Source of the DNA: Durusdinium trenchii
Taxonomy: Eukaryota; Sar; Dinophyceae; Suessiales; Symbiodiniaceae
DNA length: 64,000 nucleotides
Assembly: GCA_963970005.1 (NCBI GenBank)
Contig: CAXAMN010021224.1
Location: 469,167-533,166, forward strand
Reading direction: 5' to 3'
The notes beneath the pieces are model-generated. The model worked only from the letters and a program-made list of their open reading frames with translations, had not been told where the DNA came from and made no database searches. Below are positions 1-12,606 of this stretch, in pieces. The translations under genes were made by a program, and so were the position numbers. Every line of letters starts with the position of its first letter. Position 1 is the first letter of the stretch.

Positions 1-351
1 TTTCTAGTTCACAGCTGACGACGAAGACCCACTTCTTCTCAGATGTCCTCCTGCTCCATGGGAATGGCAGTGGGAATGGCATATTGACTGATCAGTTGGG
101 GTGGTGTTGTAGTTTTCCATGGCTCTCGGCTCCACGCGTGGGTCATGTCGAGCGTGTTCCAACGAGCCAACGAGGGTCCAACATGTCGAGGCACTCGAGG
201 GGGGAGAAGTCGGCACTCGATGTTCCTATCGAACTGTGGGAGTCTGCAGCAGATCGAGATCTTGGGATTGGCCCAGTCTGACGTTTGTTCCTTTTTCCCG
301 GGGGATCATTTCATTCTATTATACCTAGGTTATTTCAGGACAAAGACTCGG

Positions 352-442
352 CCCTAGGGATCCAAGTACTGTACCTTCTCAGAAGGTACTTGGACCCTCC
401 AAACCTACATAACAGCGTCTCCAATCACCTTCTGAAAAGGCA
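352..442. repeat. Family A double-hairpin repeat, copy 1
   Basis: CCCTAGGGA is followed by a hairpin with arms TCCAAGTAC and GTACTTGGA around CCTTCTCAGAAGG. A spacer (CCCTCCAAACCTACATAACA...) and a second half-hairpin CACCTTCTGAAAAGG follow. The same spacer occurs in the copies at 2017, 47415 and 60587. I see no coding potential; it resembles a small non-autonomous (MITE-like) element. Confidence 0.75.
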
Positions 443-1709
443 TGACATAGGCATGTGTTTTTCGTTCTTTGTTTCCGGGTCCCCGCCGCGCCAAAACCGC
501 TGACGCACGATGACGAGGTCTGGGCTCGCTTTGACGAGGAGAGCAAGAAGTGGAAGAAGGACTCCTCCTTTTTTTCTTCAGAACATTGGTCCTGATTGTT
601 CTTGAAGATCAGGATATGGTTGATACATCATATATATCATCATATCAGGTTGGATGATCAGTATGGCCATATCATTGATCAGAACGTAGAACATAGGAAA
701 GATGGATCTTGAGTATTCATACGAACACAGTGCCAGGAGGCAATTGTGGGTGAGAGACATTTGCACCAACTGATGAGAGGAATCGGGGTGTCCTTCGGGG
801 GAAGAACATGTCATGATCGCAGTTGCCCAAACATTGTGCCAATCACGACTCTGTAGTTTGGGGGGTGTTAAACTGGAGCGGAGCGGAGTGCCACACTGGT
901 CGACCACTAGANNNNNNNNNNGGGGGGACCATTTCACAGAATCCTCTCATCCCCTTTCAATATGGCTGTGGGTCAAAACCAGCACACCCTGGTTGACCAC
1001 CTGGCGAATGAACAGAAGGGCGACTACCTGGTTTCGGTCCACCTATAATGGCAATGGTGAGTTTGCGACTCCGGGGGCCATGACCCACAGCCATCATGCA
1101 GTCTCATGCAGCGTTGGCGGAGACTTAGTGTTGGGAATTTTCACTCCTGATCGATCTTTGTAAAGATGCCATTCTGCGAGTGAAGATTTCACTTGAAGAG
1201 CAAGTGGATTTGGTCTCTCCTAATATGGGAATTGTCGCTACGGTTGTGGTCGTGAACTTGTACAGATTCAGATGTTGTGATTAGACATATTAGACAGATT
1301 GTTGCTTGCCGCTGTGACTGCTGTCGCCGCCGCAGAGGTTTTGCACCAACTACTTGTTGCTTGTTGCTACATGTACAACTACTGGCACCCTTCTTGCTAA
1401 GGTCGCCTAGCTCTCCGAGGTTTGTAGCTAGAGTCTCTGTCCGTCCACTTGCGACTCTCCAAAGCGCATTGGTTCACGTTCACCGACTTGGCGTGTTGTT
1501 TCTTCGCTTTGAGGATGAAGACATCACTGTTGCCTTGGAATACCAGGATGAGGCGCAACTTCGGAACGCAGATCGTTCCGAAATCCATCGGTCTTTTCGG
1601 GGTGAACCGACCTGGCACCTCCTCTCGACGTCCGGTCAAGACCAGAGTCTCCTGGCTGGGCAGAGAGTCCCATCGTGAGGGGTCTATTGAGTCTTGTTTT
1701 TAGTTGGCC
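443..1709. other. Intergenic stretch with a 10-bp assembly gap
   Basis: I recognise no gene here. A run of exactly ten N at 912-921 marks a scaffold join. ORFs in the 1277-1678 region are short, overlap on both strands and show no domain. Confidence 0.6.
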
Positions 1710-1797
1710 GTACCAGCACCTCCAACAGGTCACCAATTGAAACCTGTTAGGGCCCTTCCCAACCCTTCAAAGGAGACCTGTTGGAAGGTGCTGGTAC
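1710..1797. repeat. Hairpin repeat with GTACCAGCACC arms
   Basis: The left arm (GTACCAGCACCTCCAACAGGTC, split here as GTACCAGCACC plus TCCAACAGGTC) pairs with the right arm ending GGTGCTGGTAC at 1797, across a loop of about 40 bases. A related piece (CCTCCAACAGGTCACCAGTG) occurs near 59630 and another near 42097, so the arms belong to a dispersed family. Confidence 0.65.
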
Positions 1798-2016
1798 TTG
1801 ATCGTACTTGTTACATTGCCTTGAAACAGTGTATCGTTGATTTGGTAGAAACATGTTGTTCTCGAGGGTGCATCACATGGGGTCGGAGTTGCACCGGTCC
1901 CTTGGCCAGCTGGTCCCTGCTTAAGGTTTGACACAGATGGATTGGTATCGCAGTGGCGGAGGTTGGCGATGTTTCACGGCAGTGTGGCATGTCCCAGACA
2001 CTCTATGTCTGTTATA

Positions 2017-2124
2017 ATCCCTAAGAATCCAGTCGTGCCTTCTCAGAAGGTACGACTGGACCCTCCAAACCTACATAACAGCGTCTCCAATCACCTTCTG
2101 AGAAGGTACTTGGAACCCTAGGGA
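2017..2124. repeat. Family A double-hairpin repeat, copy 2
   Basis: Its ends are ATCCCTAAG and CCCTAGGGA. The first hairpin has arms TCCAGTCGTGCC and GGTACGACTGGA. The spacer is the same as in copy 1. The second half is CACCTTCTGAGAAGGTACTTGG. This copy carries the GTCGTAC-type arm in its first half and the AAGTACC-type arm in its second half, so it links the two subfamilies. Confidence 0.8.
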
Positions 2125-2972
2125 ATATATGCTTACATTAACCCCTCAAACCACCCCAACTGATCGGCAAGTATACCAGTCCCATGGAGTGTTTGGCTGT
2201 ACATTCAGTTTTGCATTGATCTTCATTCACGTTGGATCAAACATTCTCATAGACTCTGGAAAGCAAAACACTTGGAACAGAGAAAAGACTTCAGAACACA
2301 ATGTTTTGAAGCTTGGCTTTCAGGATGTTATCTTTTTGATTTTGTCACTTGCAAGTCGGATGGAACAGTATCCACCAGTACCGTACAGGTCGACCAGTCC
2401 AATCTTCGGTCAGGACTCAGGAGAGGACTTGCAATGAGGAACTCGTACCTGGAAGCGACTTCCACGGAATTTCACCGACCCTCCCGGGGATTCCATGATC
2501 AATCCCCTTTCTCCTTTTTGGCTTGCCTGGGAATCGAAGATGGACACATTCATCACCTCTCCAGCATTTGCGCTCGGCCCCTGTCACATCAATCGACGTC
2601 ACGTGTGACAGGGGGTCCACTCAAGCCACTCATACGTGGAACTGAGAGTCCCTCAAACTGCTGCTTCGAGTGATCTCGTGTTTCACCCTCTGACTCACTC
2701 ACATGGAAGTGGAAGACCACCTGCTTGTAGAGGAAACGGACCATTCGTTGGACCCTGTTGGACCTCATGGTTTCCTGGATTTGGGGTCATACATTTCACT
2801 GGATTTCACTGCAGTACAGCACCAGGTTTCACTGGCCCCTTTTTAAACGACGGTCGGATCCATCGTTTCACTCGGGTTTCGAGCGATTCGATGGCTCGAC
2901 CGGGCTGCGCCCGCAGGTCATCGAGCCGAAATTCTCCAAACGCAAAGGCTCGAGCCAATGGACCGACCTGTG
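2125..2972. other. Intergenic stretch, nothing recognised
   Basis: Only short overlapping ORFs without recognisable domains are present. A CCCATGGAGTGTTTGG motif near 2183 resembles the ends of hairpin family B. Confidence 0.5.
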
Positions 2973-3076
2973 CCCTAGACCTCCAGTCGTACCTCCTGAG
3001 GTTCGGTATGACTGGACCCGACCAGGGGCACCCGGGCACCGGTGGTTCCCACCAGAAGGTACGACTGGAGGCCAAA
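2973..3076. repeat. Family A double-hairpin repeat, copy 3
   Basis: CCCTAGACCTCCAGTCGTACC begins the left arm. The element closes with GGTACGACTGGAGGCC. The inner loop carries GAGGTTCGGTATGACTGG in place of the CAGAAGG loop, as in the copies at 26765 and 39839. Both halves keep arm complementarity despite the changed loop. Confidence 0.75.
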
Positions 3077-3077
3077 C

Positions 3078-5168
3078 GGGGTCATGGATCGAACTGGGTG
3101 GATCGAACTGGGTGAGTCTGGTGCTTTTGCTTGGCTTCAGTCAGAGCTAGTTTTCTCTGCTCTGAGACTCTGAGACTCGTGGTTTTTATTTGGTCGAGTC
3201 GTGATGCCTAATTGCCCTATTTGGGGAGAGATCTGAGATGTGGAGATCGGAGGCTTTTGAACTCCCAGGTTCTGAACCTCACAATTCGTTCCCGACCGTT
3301 GTGGTCGGTCATAGGATAGGGTAGGTACGTACCTCAGCAAGTGTGGCATGGAAGCACCTGGGAAGCCCTGTCCCAACCAGACAGAAGGTTTCCACAAATT
3401 GTCAATTATCTCAATCGCTCTTTTGGAAGGGCCCTTTGTTTCAGGTCGACACTGGGTTTCCAGCCAGGAACACAAAGGGTGCTCGATGTTGAATAAGATT
3501 TTGTTTTTGTGTTAACTTGTTTTACATCTTATTTGTGTTAATAGTTTAATCATTAAGTCTGGACTAATCTGGTGATTTCTTGAGGGTACCCCAAGATACA
3601 GCCTCCAAGTTCATAGGCCCAGGGCCCAACATCTATTCGTTCAAGAGGTAAGAGTCCATCGCAGAGTCCAGCGCCACGAGCAGTTGCTGATGCCCCGTCC
3701 TTGTTCGCCACCTCCTTCCGAGCAGTTGCTCACTGGGGGGCGATGCAGGAAGAAGGGTGATATCCGATTCATCGATGTCACCCGGGGGACACGTTGTCGG
3801 ACACAACGAACAAGTGGTCGGGCACAACGAACGAGAAACTGCTCCTTGTTTTGGGGCCAGCCCCCCAAATAAGGCCAGTGACCTATCAAGAGATCTTGGA
3901 TCCTCATCCCTTCTATCGCTCTTCGGTGTTCTGTACAGGCTTAGCAAAAGTACGCCATACAAAAGGCACCGGCGCGCCATCAAACTCACCCAATCCTGGC
4001 CATCGAAGTAGACAGCGACCCCCATTTACTGGAAGTGACCCCTCTTCTGCTTTGCCAATCTGTTTGATTCGCGGCTCCATCAGGCAAAGCCGAAAAGAAA
4101 GGCTTGGCCCCTCAGAGGACCTTAAAGGCTAAGAAGGGCAGGGACACTGGCACTGTTCGGACTGTTTGGACGCTGGTTTAGAAGGGGATGAGTGTATGGC
4201 TAAGGATGAGCTAGCAATTCGCATTAGGACAAATATGCAGATCTCAAACAACCAGCAGTATTCTGCGCTTTACTGCGTATGTTTGTCGACCAAATTTTGG
4301 TCGGTATTCATTGACTCTCCAATGCCTCAAACATTTGAGAATTCACCCAGATGTCAAAGTTACCAACAGAGGTATACAGAGGTTGAAGAACCCTATAAAC
4401 TATCCGACTATCCCATAGGTACCCAGTAAGGTCCTATATAAGGTCACTGAACCTCTCTTGCTACTCGTTCAGCAGTTCCTTTTTGGGGGTTCTGTGTTTG
4501 CTCGGTGTTCCTGTTGTACTCCTGCCACTCGGCTTTCATAGGGAGTTCGACTGGTCTATGGTCTTTCTTCTAGTTCGTTTGTGTTGGAATACACCACCCA
4601 ATTGCAGACACACCCATGTTGGAACTCTTTAGATGAACATGTTTAGGCCATTAGGCCGCCAAGACGGTGGGTTGGGACATTCCGACAGACGGAGCAGCTT
4701 GAAGCCCTCAAGTTGAAGCCTTCAAGCCCACTAGGCTTTTCTGGGTGGTGGTTTCAGAGATCTTGCTTGACCTTGACTTGGGTGATGGATCCATATGTTC
4801 GGTGAGTTAACACCACCAACACACACTGCGAATTCTTGCATGAATTCCGCTTCTTTTGCCTGAGTTTTGATGACTCAAATGCTCTCCATCCTGCAGCAAC
4901 AGTTTTGGCATGAACAAGCGGTGATTTCCCCAACACCACCACCAGTGACATGTAGGGTTCGCAGCCTTCTCTGAGGCAAAGGCAAAGGAAGAGGTGGTGA
5001 CTCGGTTGACTCAGTGCATTCATCAACCGCCAAAAGGAGGGTGCGCGGACTTGGGACAACGGTGTCAGTGAGTTCATGGAAGGTGTGATACCTAAGACCT
5101 ACCAAGGGTATGAGATGGGTTCGTGCTGAACCCAGTTCTGGCTGTGCCGACTCTGAATCACGAAGACA
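3078..5168. other. Intergenic stretch
   Basis: No gene is recognised. There is a two-copy short repeat of a GTCGGRCACAACGAAC-like unit at 3794-3833 and a duplicated GAGCAGTTGCT at about 3660 and 3720. A lysine-rich segment at 4083-4175 (KAEKKGLAPQ...) could be coding, but I cannot assign it. Confidence 0.5.
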
Positions 5169-5264
5169 ATCCCTAGGCCTCCAAGTACCTTCTGAGAAGG
5201 TGTTTGGGGTGGTTGCCAGGAGGGTCCAAATACGTTCTGAGGAGGTACTTGGAGGTGTAGGGAA
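5169..5264. repeat. Family A double-hairpin repeat, copy 4
   Basis: The outer ends are ATCCCTAGGCCTCCAAGTACC and GGTACTTGGAGGTGTAGGGAAT, so the whole element folds as one long imperfect inverted repeat. Each half also contains its own small palindrome (CCTTCTGAGAAGG and CGTTCTGAGGAGG). Confidence 0.8.
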
Positions 5265-8200
5265 TCACTGTTTTCACAGATCCGCTGCAAGAGAACGTGC
5301 TCTCTTTGGCGCATCCGCGTGGTAGCATCCCATCAGTGTCGTGTCCGGGTCCAAACTGGGAAACCCTCGTTGACCAGCGAAAATGACCAGAATACCATAT
5401 AGAATACCAGCCCGGCCAACCTTTCTTTAGCTCCACAGCCATATTTGTGGTCATGTTCTTTGTTGTGTTCCTTTCCAGGCAGCTTGGACACGACACTTTT
5501 TCACGACGATGTGGAGCTCTCCGACTCGGTCGTAGACCTGTTGTTTGGTGGCCGACCCAACCCAATGAAGAGGCTCAGGTGTAGCATGATCAGATTTATA
5601 TTCACTGCGACTAGAGGTCAAGAGTCAATGTACCCAGCATGAGGTATAGAGGTGTCAGGAATTCCATAGTTGAAAGAGACACCCCCCAAATGTGTTTCCA
5701 AAACATCCAGTTAGAAGAGAAACATTAGAGAATTCAGAAACCACAAAAAGTGAGCACACTCATTTTGTATGATTGGGTGCATTTGAGGGTGGTGCATGGA
5801 AATCCAGGTACCTTCAAATTTTGAATTCCTATGGAAGGAACTACATTGTGCCATGTCCGCCAGCCATAGATTTTTCAATGATTATAAATTAATGTGTTAT
5901 ACTATAGGTTGCCCCATGGCCACACTGCTCCCCGTGAAGACATCTCCTTAAGCAACTCAGAAGGCAGCTGTGGATCCGTTTGTTTTGTCCCGTCTAGTGA
6001 GTCAGGCGCCAAAGAGAAGGCCAAAGCCAGGTGGGGCCGTCTTGACAGGATCCTAGCTGCTAGCTGCTCCACCCACCGATTTTGCTGTGGGACGACTTGT
6101 GACGCAAGTAACTGCAAAGGGCTGGCATCCCCAATGTTCTTGATGTTTTATGGGAGGTTTTACGAAAGTAAATACCTGGAGTCGACCCATTTGTACCTCA
6201 GAACATGAGGCCCCAGTCATACCTGTTGGTCTTGTTCGGGCCATGTCCCATGTTGTATAACCACCGGTCCCCCACAGCAGCGGGTGCCACCGTTTGGGTC
6301 CTGGACCGACCATTCGACCCCTTCCCGTTTGGGCTGGGTGCGCCGCGCGGGGGTCGGCTGCCCACCGAACCGGGTGGAGATGGGTGGAGGTGTAGGGCTG
6401 CCCACCGAACGGTCGACCGGAACAGCCTTGGACTGCAGAGGTCACCAATTCGAGCCCAAACGGGTATAGGTCACCAAGGTCCGACCTGGGTCTTCAGCTC
6501 ATTCTATAAGGTCTCCTGTGTTCACATCTCCGGTCAATGGCCCTTTTCCTTTTTGGTGCCACACTTCTGCGGGTGTGCAATACAACGGCAGGCCCAAAGC
6601 AAAGGCCAAGGCTGAAGCCAAGGCACTAAAGAGCTTGCTCTGTCGCTGCTTGGTCAGTCGTCCCCCTAAGTATGTAGCTTCTATGGACCGGTTTATGTCG
6701 AGAAACATCGAGAAACCAAGGGATTCTCAGTGGTAAACAAGATCTTGAATTTATATATATATAGCGCCTTGGTATCCCTTGATCCCATTGTTTTACAAGA
6801 CAGGTCCATGCATTTCTGACGAAATCACTAAGGGTCAACTCATGTCAAATCATTCGATGAAATAACTATTTTTCAGGACGGGCAAGTGATACTTGCATCT
6901 TACCAACTGGGGATCCATTGAACAAAATATATGAATCACAACTGTACATTACACTGGCAAGTGCGAGCTGTAAGGCTGTAAGCTTCCAGTTGGCAAAGAT
7001 ACCTTAACAAAGTCGTTGGTGCGACTACGTACTAGGCGGGTGGAGGGTGAACATTTAGGCCCACAACAGATCTCAACAGTTGTTGATCATCAATCCATGC
7101 CGGGGCATGTGCTGCTGAGTTCTTTGGTCATCTTCGCTGAGTTGGTGGGTCCCACCGAACTCTGTGGGTTCGAAAAAGCCAAGGAACCTTCTAAGCTAGA
7201 GCCGCGGCGGGTGTTCCAAGCAACCAAAAGCCAGAGCTAGTGTCAGCAGGTGTTCCAAGCCGTAGCTGTAGACGTCAGCAGAAATTGACGCCAAATGTTC
7301 ATGTACTGTACACAGAAGCTTTTACTCTTCTCAGTGCATGTCACTGGATTAGAGCCCGCAACTCAAGGAGAAGATGAAGTGCCTCCAGTCTGCGAAACAG
7401 ATTGACACTATGTTGAGCAGCCTGAGGAAGACCACCAATAATGGATTCAAAGAACGAACGCTTCTGGAAGAACGAGGTGACCATCGAAGATCAACGGCCT
7501 CCAAGACCAAAAGCTCAGGTTAGGCTGCTAGTGGCATCCGCTCCTCGCGACGATGTGTGCAGCAGGATGTGATGGCGCTTGGTGCAGGAGCAGCTGCAGT
7601 CCTGCCAATGACTTGGCACCTTCCGTTGGAAGCCGATGCCTGGGAGAGCTGACCCAGGAGGCCAAACTGCACCGACCAGTGGTCGAATCGGTCCTGACCT
7701 TCATTCACAGCATTGCCCAAGCACAAGGGTGCGAAGGAGGCTGAGAAGGAGGACCAGATAATTGAATGCACCCAGACAGAAGTCGGACTTATAAAAGAGT
7801 TCACAGTAACACCCGAGATTTTTGCAGTCGTCATATGAGTCATAGGAAACCAAAGTAGGGTACTGGAATTTGTAACCTGGGCTGGCCACTTTTGACAATA
7901 TATGCACATTTGGAGGTGACTTACCCTGGGTGTCCCAAAGTTGTTTATTTGGTAGCAAGAGCCTGAGTAGTCACAGGAAGTTTAGAAGAGAGACTCCAGG
8001 TTTGCAGAGGCAATTGCAAAGCTACGCGCGTGTTTTTTTGTGCACATGTTTGAGGACATCGATGCGTCTAAAGTGTAGACAACCTCAAACTCCAGGTGTA
8101 AAAGGCATGGCTGTGGGTAAAACTTCCTCCACTTTGAACACACATCATGAAGCATGTGTTTTGTTGTTTCAGCAATCACAAAACAGATAGAGCAAGTGAA

Positions 8201-9734
8201 TCTCGCAATCTGATGTAAAATATTGTTAAAGAAGCGATAGATAATATATATATATAATGTTTGTGCACTATGTCAGTGATGTATTTGTGTATATGCAACC
8301 ATGTAACACAGCCATGTGGATACCAAAATCTGGTTGTCTCACTCCTTAAACTCAGGTGTCACTATAGTGAAGACTGTATGCAACAAGGAATCTGGGCGGT
8401 GCTCCTGTGATTTGGAAAGCAAAACCATCGACATGTCCGGAACCTTGACATGCCGTGGCCTTGCAGGCCAAAAGCGCCTCCTCCTCAGCTCGTTCTGCCG
8501 CCCGGTTCGGGGGTCTCAGGGGGCAGGGGCACAGCACTCACAGCGGAGGATGGGTGGAAGGGAAGAAGACCTTAAGAACGCTTGGGAAGTGTCTTTTCTG
8601 GATCCGTGACCATGCCATGATTTTCCTTCTTCAAAGCAAGCTGGAAGTGGAGGATGTTCGCTTGATTTCGCTTGATTTCGCCTGTAATTGAGCAGGGTAG
8701 GAACCGAGTCGACCCCTCATATGTGTGGTAGAGAGCCATTCTGTTCAGTCCGGAGCCGGAACTGAATGCCAGTCTGTCCTGGGAGGATACGACTGATGGA
8801 TGGCCCTTCAGATGTTAAAACATCCAATACTGTACCCCGGTTGACACATGCAGAAGCTGGAATGGAATGTCGATCTCACTGGGTGTTGGAGTTGTTTGCG
8901 CCGGTACGTGCTATGTTCTATATTTTTGCTTAATGTGTGTATTGTTTTGATTGTTCGTGTGTGTGGTCTGTTGTTAGATATATGGTTTGTTTGTTTGTTT
9001 GTTAAGCACGTCTCCAAAGGCTCCGTCTCCCTGCAGGTCCAGTCTGCAGAACGGCTGAGATGTCAGACTGCCGAAAGACATGACGTAGCATTCAAGAACC
9101 AAAGCATTCGATTCATTGGTGAGAGAAGAGCTACCAAAGGTTATACGTACAGAATATGACCCTGATGCTGTGTCAATATATACACCAGTCACCTACAGAT
9201 TGAGACTTATAGGACTTCTGGAAGAGCATTGACTGTAGATCTCTCGTTGCATGGTGGACCGTGAACGGTTCAATTGGAATCAGCTAAAACACAACACCTA
9301 AAGGAGTAGCCGTGCAACGCTGGTGCAAGCCTTCCCCCAGTATAGTTCTGGTCTGTTAAGACCAGATGTGTCACCCGGAACACCTCCTTTCGTGGATTCC
9401 CTGGGGTTGAGCCACAGAGCTCGAGATACCTGTAGGCGACTCGGCTATTGCACCATAGCCCCTCCCTCGGAGTTAGCACCGTGGCCATGGATGATCTACT
9501 TCATTCTCATCTTGCTCGAGCTCTGTGTTGTCTTCTTTTGAGCGTCGGCCGTCTGTAGGCATGCCGTTCCAAATTACTCTACTTCAAGTGATCTCCGGGA
9601 TGACATTTCAATCATTGTTTTCATGCCATGGTGAGGAGCATGTTGCCATGGTCGGGGGTTTTGTGGTTCTCGACTTTGTTTGTGGGTCCTCGGGTTGTGT
9701 GCTGTGGTTGTCTGCTGTACATGTGTCTTTGTGG
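5265..9734. other. Intergenic stretch with microsatellites
   Basis: No gene is recognised. Short TA runs occur near 6751 and 8250, and a GTTT run occurs near 8985-9003. A coiled, lysine/serine-rich segment at about 7370-7525 (EKMKCLQSAKQIDTMLSSL...) has exon-like composition without a recognisable domain. Confidence 0.5.
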
Positions 9735-9842
9735 TTGTGTGCTGGTTGAGGTCCGGCGGGCAGCACTGCTCGCCGAAGCTCGCTGCCATGCGACCCTCAT
9801 AGTTGAGGTACGGCCGGGAACACTGCCAGCCGAGGCTCGCGG
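9735..9842. repeat. Two-copy GC-rich tandem repeat
   Basis: Two diverged units of about 53 bp both begin GTTGAGGTNCGGC and continue GGNACACTGC.NGCCGANGCTCGC. They lie just upstream of the basic ORF at 10161. Function unknown. Confidence 0.5.
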
Positions 9843-10160
9843 TTGACGACGAAGCAGAGGACGAGGATGAGCAGGAGGAGCAGGGCACGAGCTGACATAG
9901 CCGAACAACCCTCACCTGACAGGTGGGAAATACAAATTGGTCTTTAACGACAATGCACAGCAATAAAGGGTGAAGAAAGTACAGGAGGCGCAAGATGGAC
10001 GGACGAGTCAAAAAGAGAGAAAACACAGACAGCTGCTGCGTGCTAGCCTTTAAAGCCAGTAGCTAGCAGCTAGCAACTTTTTACACACAGCCCATTTCAG
10101 CAGCCCTTTTTCATCATCCCCACAGCAACTTGGTTGCACCTTGAGCGAGGGCAGCCAAGC

Positions 10161-10490
10161 ATGCTCGCACAACTCTTTCGCAGGTCAGCCATGCAGACTC
10201 TGTTTTTGGGTCTGGAGGCAACAGACTTGAGGGAGAAGCTCATCCAACAAGGCGTCAACCCCCGACAAATTCGAGGAAAGAAGAAGGCGCGAACACTGTT
10301 CGCAAGAGAGGTAGTCGAACGCCCCCCGGTCGCCTTGACTGAAGTAACGAGCCGGAAAAGCAGAAAGCACACAAAGAAAAGAAAAGTAAAACGTGCTAAG
10401 GAAGCAATCGTTACGCACAGGTCCAAAAACATCCCCCCAACTGGAATTTGGCGACGCGGTGAAGGTGAAGACCGGCAGGCCCAGGCATGA
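10161..10490 (+). CDS. Basic protein of unknown function (ORF or exon)
   Basis: I do not recognise a family. From the first ATG at 10161 the ORF gives 109 residues. It has a short helical N-terminal part (QTLFLGLEATDLREKL) and then a very basic stretch with KKK, RKSRKHTKKRK and KRAK runs that would act as a nuclear-localisation or nucleic-acid-binding tail. It lies in a locally GC-rich island, and a second open segment follows in another frame (about 10440-10617). In a dinoflagellate this could be an exon of a multi-exon gene. No splice pattern could be fixed, and a chance ORF is possible. Confidence 0.25.
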   Translation: MLAQLFRRSAMQTLFLGLEATDLREKLIQQGVNPRQIRGKKKARTLFAREVVERPPVALTEVTSRKSRKHTKKRKVKRAKEAIVTHRSKNIPPTGIWRRGEGEDRQAQA

Positions 10491-11122
10491 GTGTACAACA
10501 TCTTGCCTCACACAGAGCTGCACCGTAAGCTGTTCTCCGTTGCTGCAGTTGGATGAGAGCCGGCTTGGCATCTTCCTCGCAGAGGGCAAGGTCATGCTGC
10601 AGAAGACCTTACTTTGATTCTTGACCCTGCATGTTTTATGGTGTCTCTTTTTAATCGCGTTCTTCTTTGGTTGATACCTGAAAAGTCGCTGACTTGGCCA
10701 GTCTTTTGCTGGGGTGGCATCAAGTGCTTCAAGCCCGTATCACAGCCGTGCCGGCGGCTCTCAAAGCCGGCGGCTCTCAAAGTACGCCGCCAAATGTACC
10801 AAGCGTAAAGGTCTCTGCCTGGAAAAACCCAATGCGGCCAAGACAAAGCGTCGGCAGTGAAAAGCGTTTTCGTCATTCTGATGAACCATGTGCAAGAGGG
10901 GGAGTCAGAACAACCTCTACGCGAAGCCAATAGAAGCAATGCAGTTCGCATGGGAACTGTCAAACGTGGGGAGAGCAGACGAGCCAGGTGGACTGTGGTT
11001 GCGTATGCTCCGCAGTCCAAGCCTCCACCGCCGCAGCCTTTGAAAACTTCAACCGTCAAAGCGGGTCCTTGAAGGCCAAAATAGTTGCTGCCAGATTCAA
11101 CACTAAGGAGAGCAGAAGTAGG

Positions 11123-11188
11123 AGAAGTAGAAGTGGTAGTAGCAGTAGTAGCAGTAGTAGTAGTGGTGGTGGTAGTATTGGGAAGTAG
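11123..11188. repeat. AGT/GGT trinucleotide microsatellite
   Basis: A run of AGT, GTAGTAGC and GGT units. Poly-Ser, poly-Val and poly-Leu ORFs read from it are repeat translation, not genes. Confidence 0.85.
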
Positions 11189-11499
11189 TCATTGTAGTTT
11201 AGGGCAGCAACAGCTGAACAGTACAAGCATAATGTTCCCACCCACTAAACTATTCAGGGTGTTACTTTCACGGTTGTTGCGAAATTTTCAGAAACAAACG
11301 TTTCACACATTGATCTGAAAACTGAGCGATGCTTGGAAAATTTGCCTTGTAGGCAGGCGCCTGTACAAGCCCTGCCACCCGAGTGTTTTTATTGACACCA
11401 AGTGGAACAGATCCAACCCTGCAGTCAATGGACAGCAGGCTAAAACCTTTCAAAAAATCTGGAGCCACACGGCCATCCAACAGGCCGCTTGAACATCTG

Positions 11500-12070
11500 A
11501 ACTTGGAGACAATCTCCAAGTTCGCCAACTTGAGAACTTGGGTGATGTTTGATTGACGAAATTGAAATGTGAGACTATCTCAATTTGCAAATGTTACATC
11601 AACGTTGGTTTCGCCAAAATTTCAGATGAAAATGGTGGAGTTGGAAACTAGCCCCATTGTTGTAAATGTTATGTCAAAGTTGGGGAAATTGGAGATGAAG
11701 TCGGCGAAATTTGAGAAACATCTATAATTTTGCAACTGTTGCCATGAAAGAAGCTTTTCATGGCGGTGATAGAATAAACGCTTCATTGCAGTTTCAATGA
11801 TGCAAAAAGGCAAATGGGATAATTTGATTTTCTCCAATTTTGCCAGTTTCACGCCAACATTTGTGAAATGGGAGATGAAGTTTGGGATGTAATTGGTGAA
11901 TCGGAATAATATCCAAATTCGTTTTTTGGTTGTTTGTTTGAATTTGGCAAAATTTGATATAATCTCCAAACTTGCCAACCATCTCAATGAACTTGGCGGA
12001 TTTGCAAATGACTTGGGCAAAAAATCATGTTGTTTTGTCAATGAAAATATTTTTGTAACTTTGTCAAGAT
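11500..12070. repeat. A/T-rich degenerate tandem repeat region
   Basis: Many degenerate repeats of phrases such as TTTGCAAATGTTA, GGCGAAATTG, GGAGATGAAGT and their complements (CTCCAAATTCGCCAACTT) alternate in both orientations. The base composition is much more AT-rich than the flanks. No coding sequence is evident. Confidence 0.55.
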
Positions 12071-12565
12071 GTTTTTGTTAGAACAAACCCTAGGCCGTGA
12101 ACCCTGAACCTTAAACAATCCATCCACACGGCACAGGTGACAGCTGGGGCAAACCCCCCCATTTTCATGTCACCCAGGTACCTGAATTCAGTGGGGGCAG
12201 CGGAACACGTTGAAACGCTTGTGCAAGTGGGGCCCCACCCCCGTGCAAGTTAATAATACAGGAATATTTATGCGCGAAAGGCCCGGCCTATTTCCTCCCA
12301 TTTGACTGATTAGGTTTCGACTTTCGATTTTTTATTCTGGTAGTTGGCACACTCTGTTCTGTACAAATGTGTCGAAACCCTTTTGGATGTGTTTTGTATT
12401 GTAATGTTGACCAGGTGACCACCCAGATCTCGTTAAACACCTTTCTCAGATCTGCGGATGGATTTGTCCGGCACTCTTGCGTGAAACGTGGTGATGGATC
12501 CGTCCGATCTCTTCGTAACTTCGTAACCGTACTTTCCATCCCACGAGCTGAGATCTAACCACCCC

Positions 12566-12606
12566 TATAGGGATCCACCTCTCTTTTCAGGTACAACTGG
12601 ACCCTC
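12566..12606. repeat. Family A remnant
   Basis: CCTATAGGGATCC is followed by TTTTCAGGTACAACTGGACCCTC, which matches the inner half of a family A hairpin. The partner arm is degraded. Confidence 0.4.
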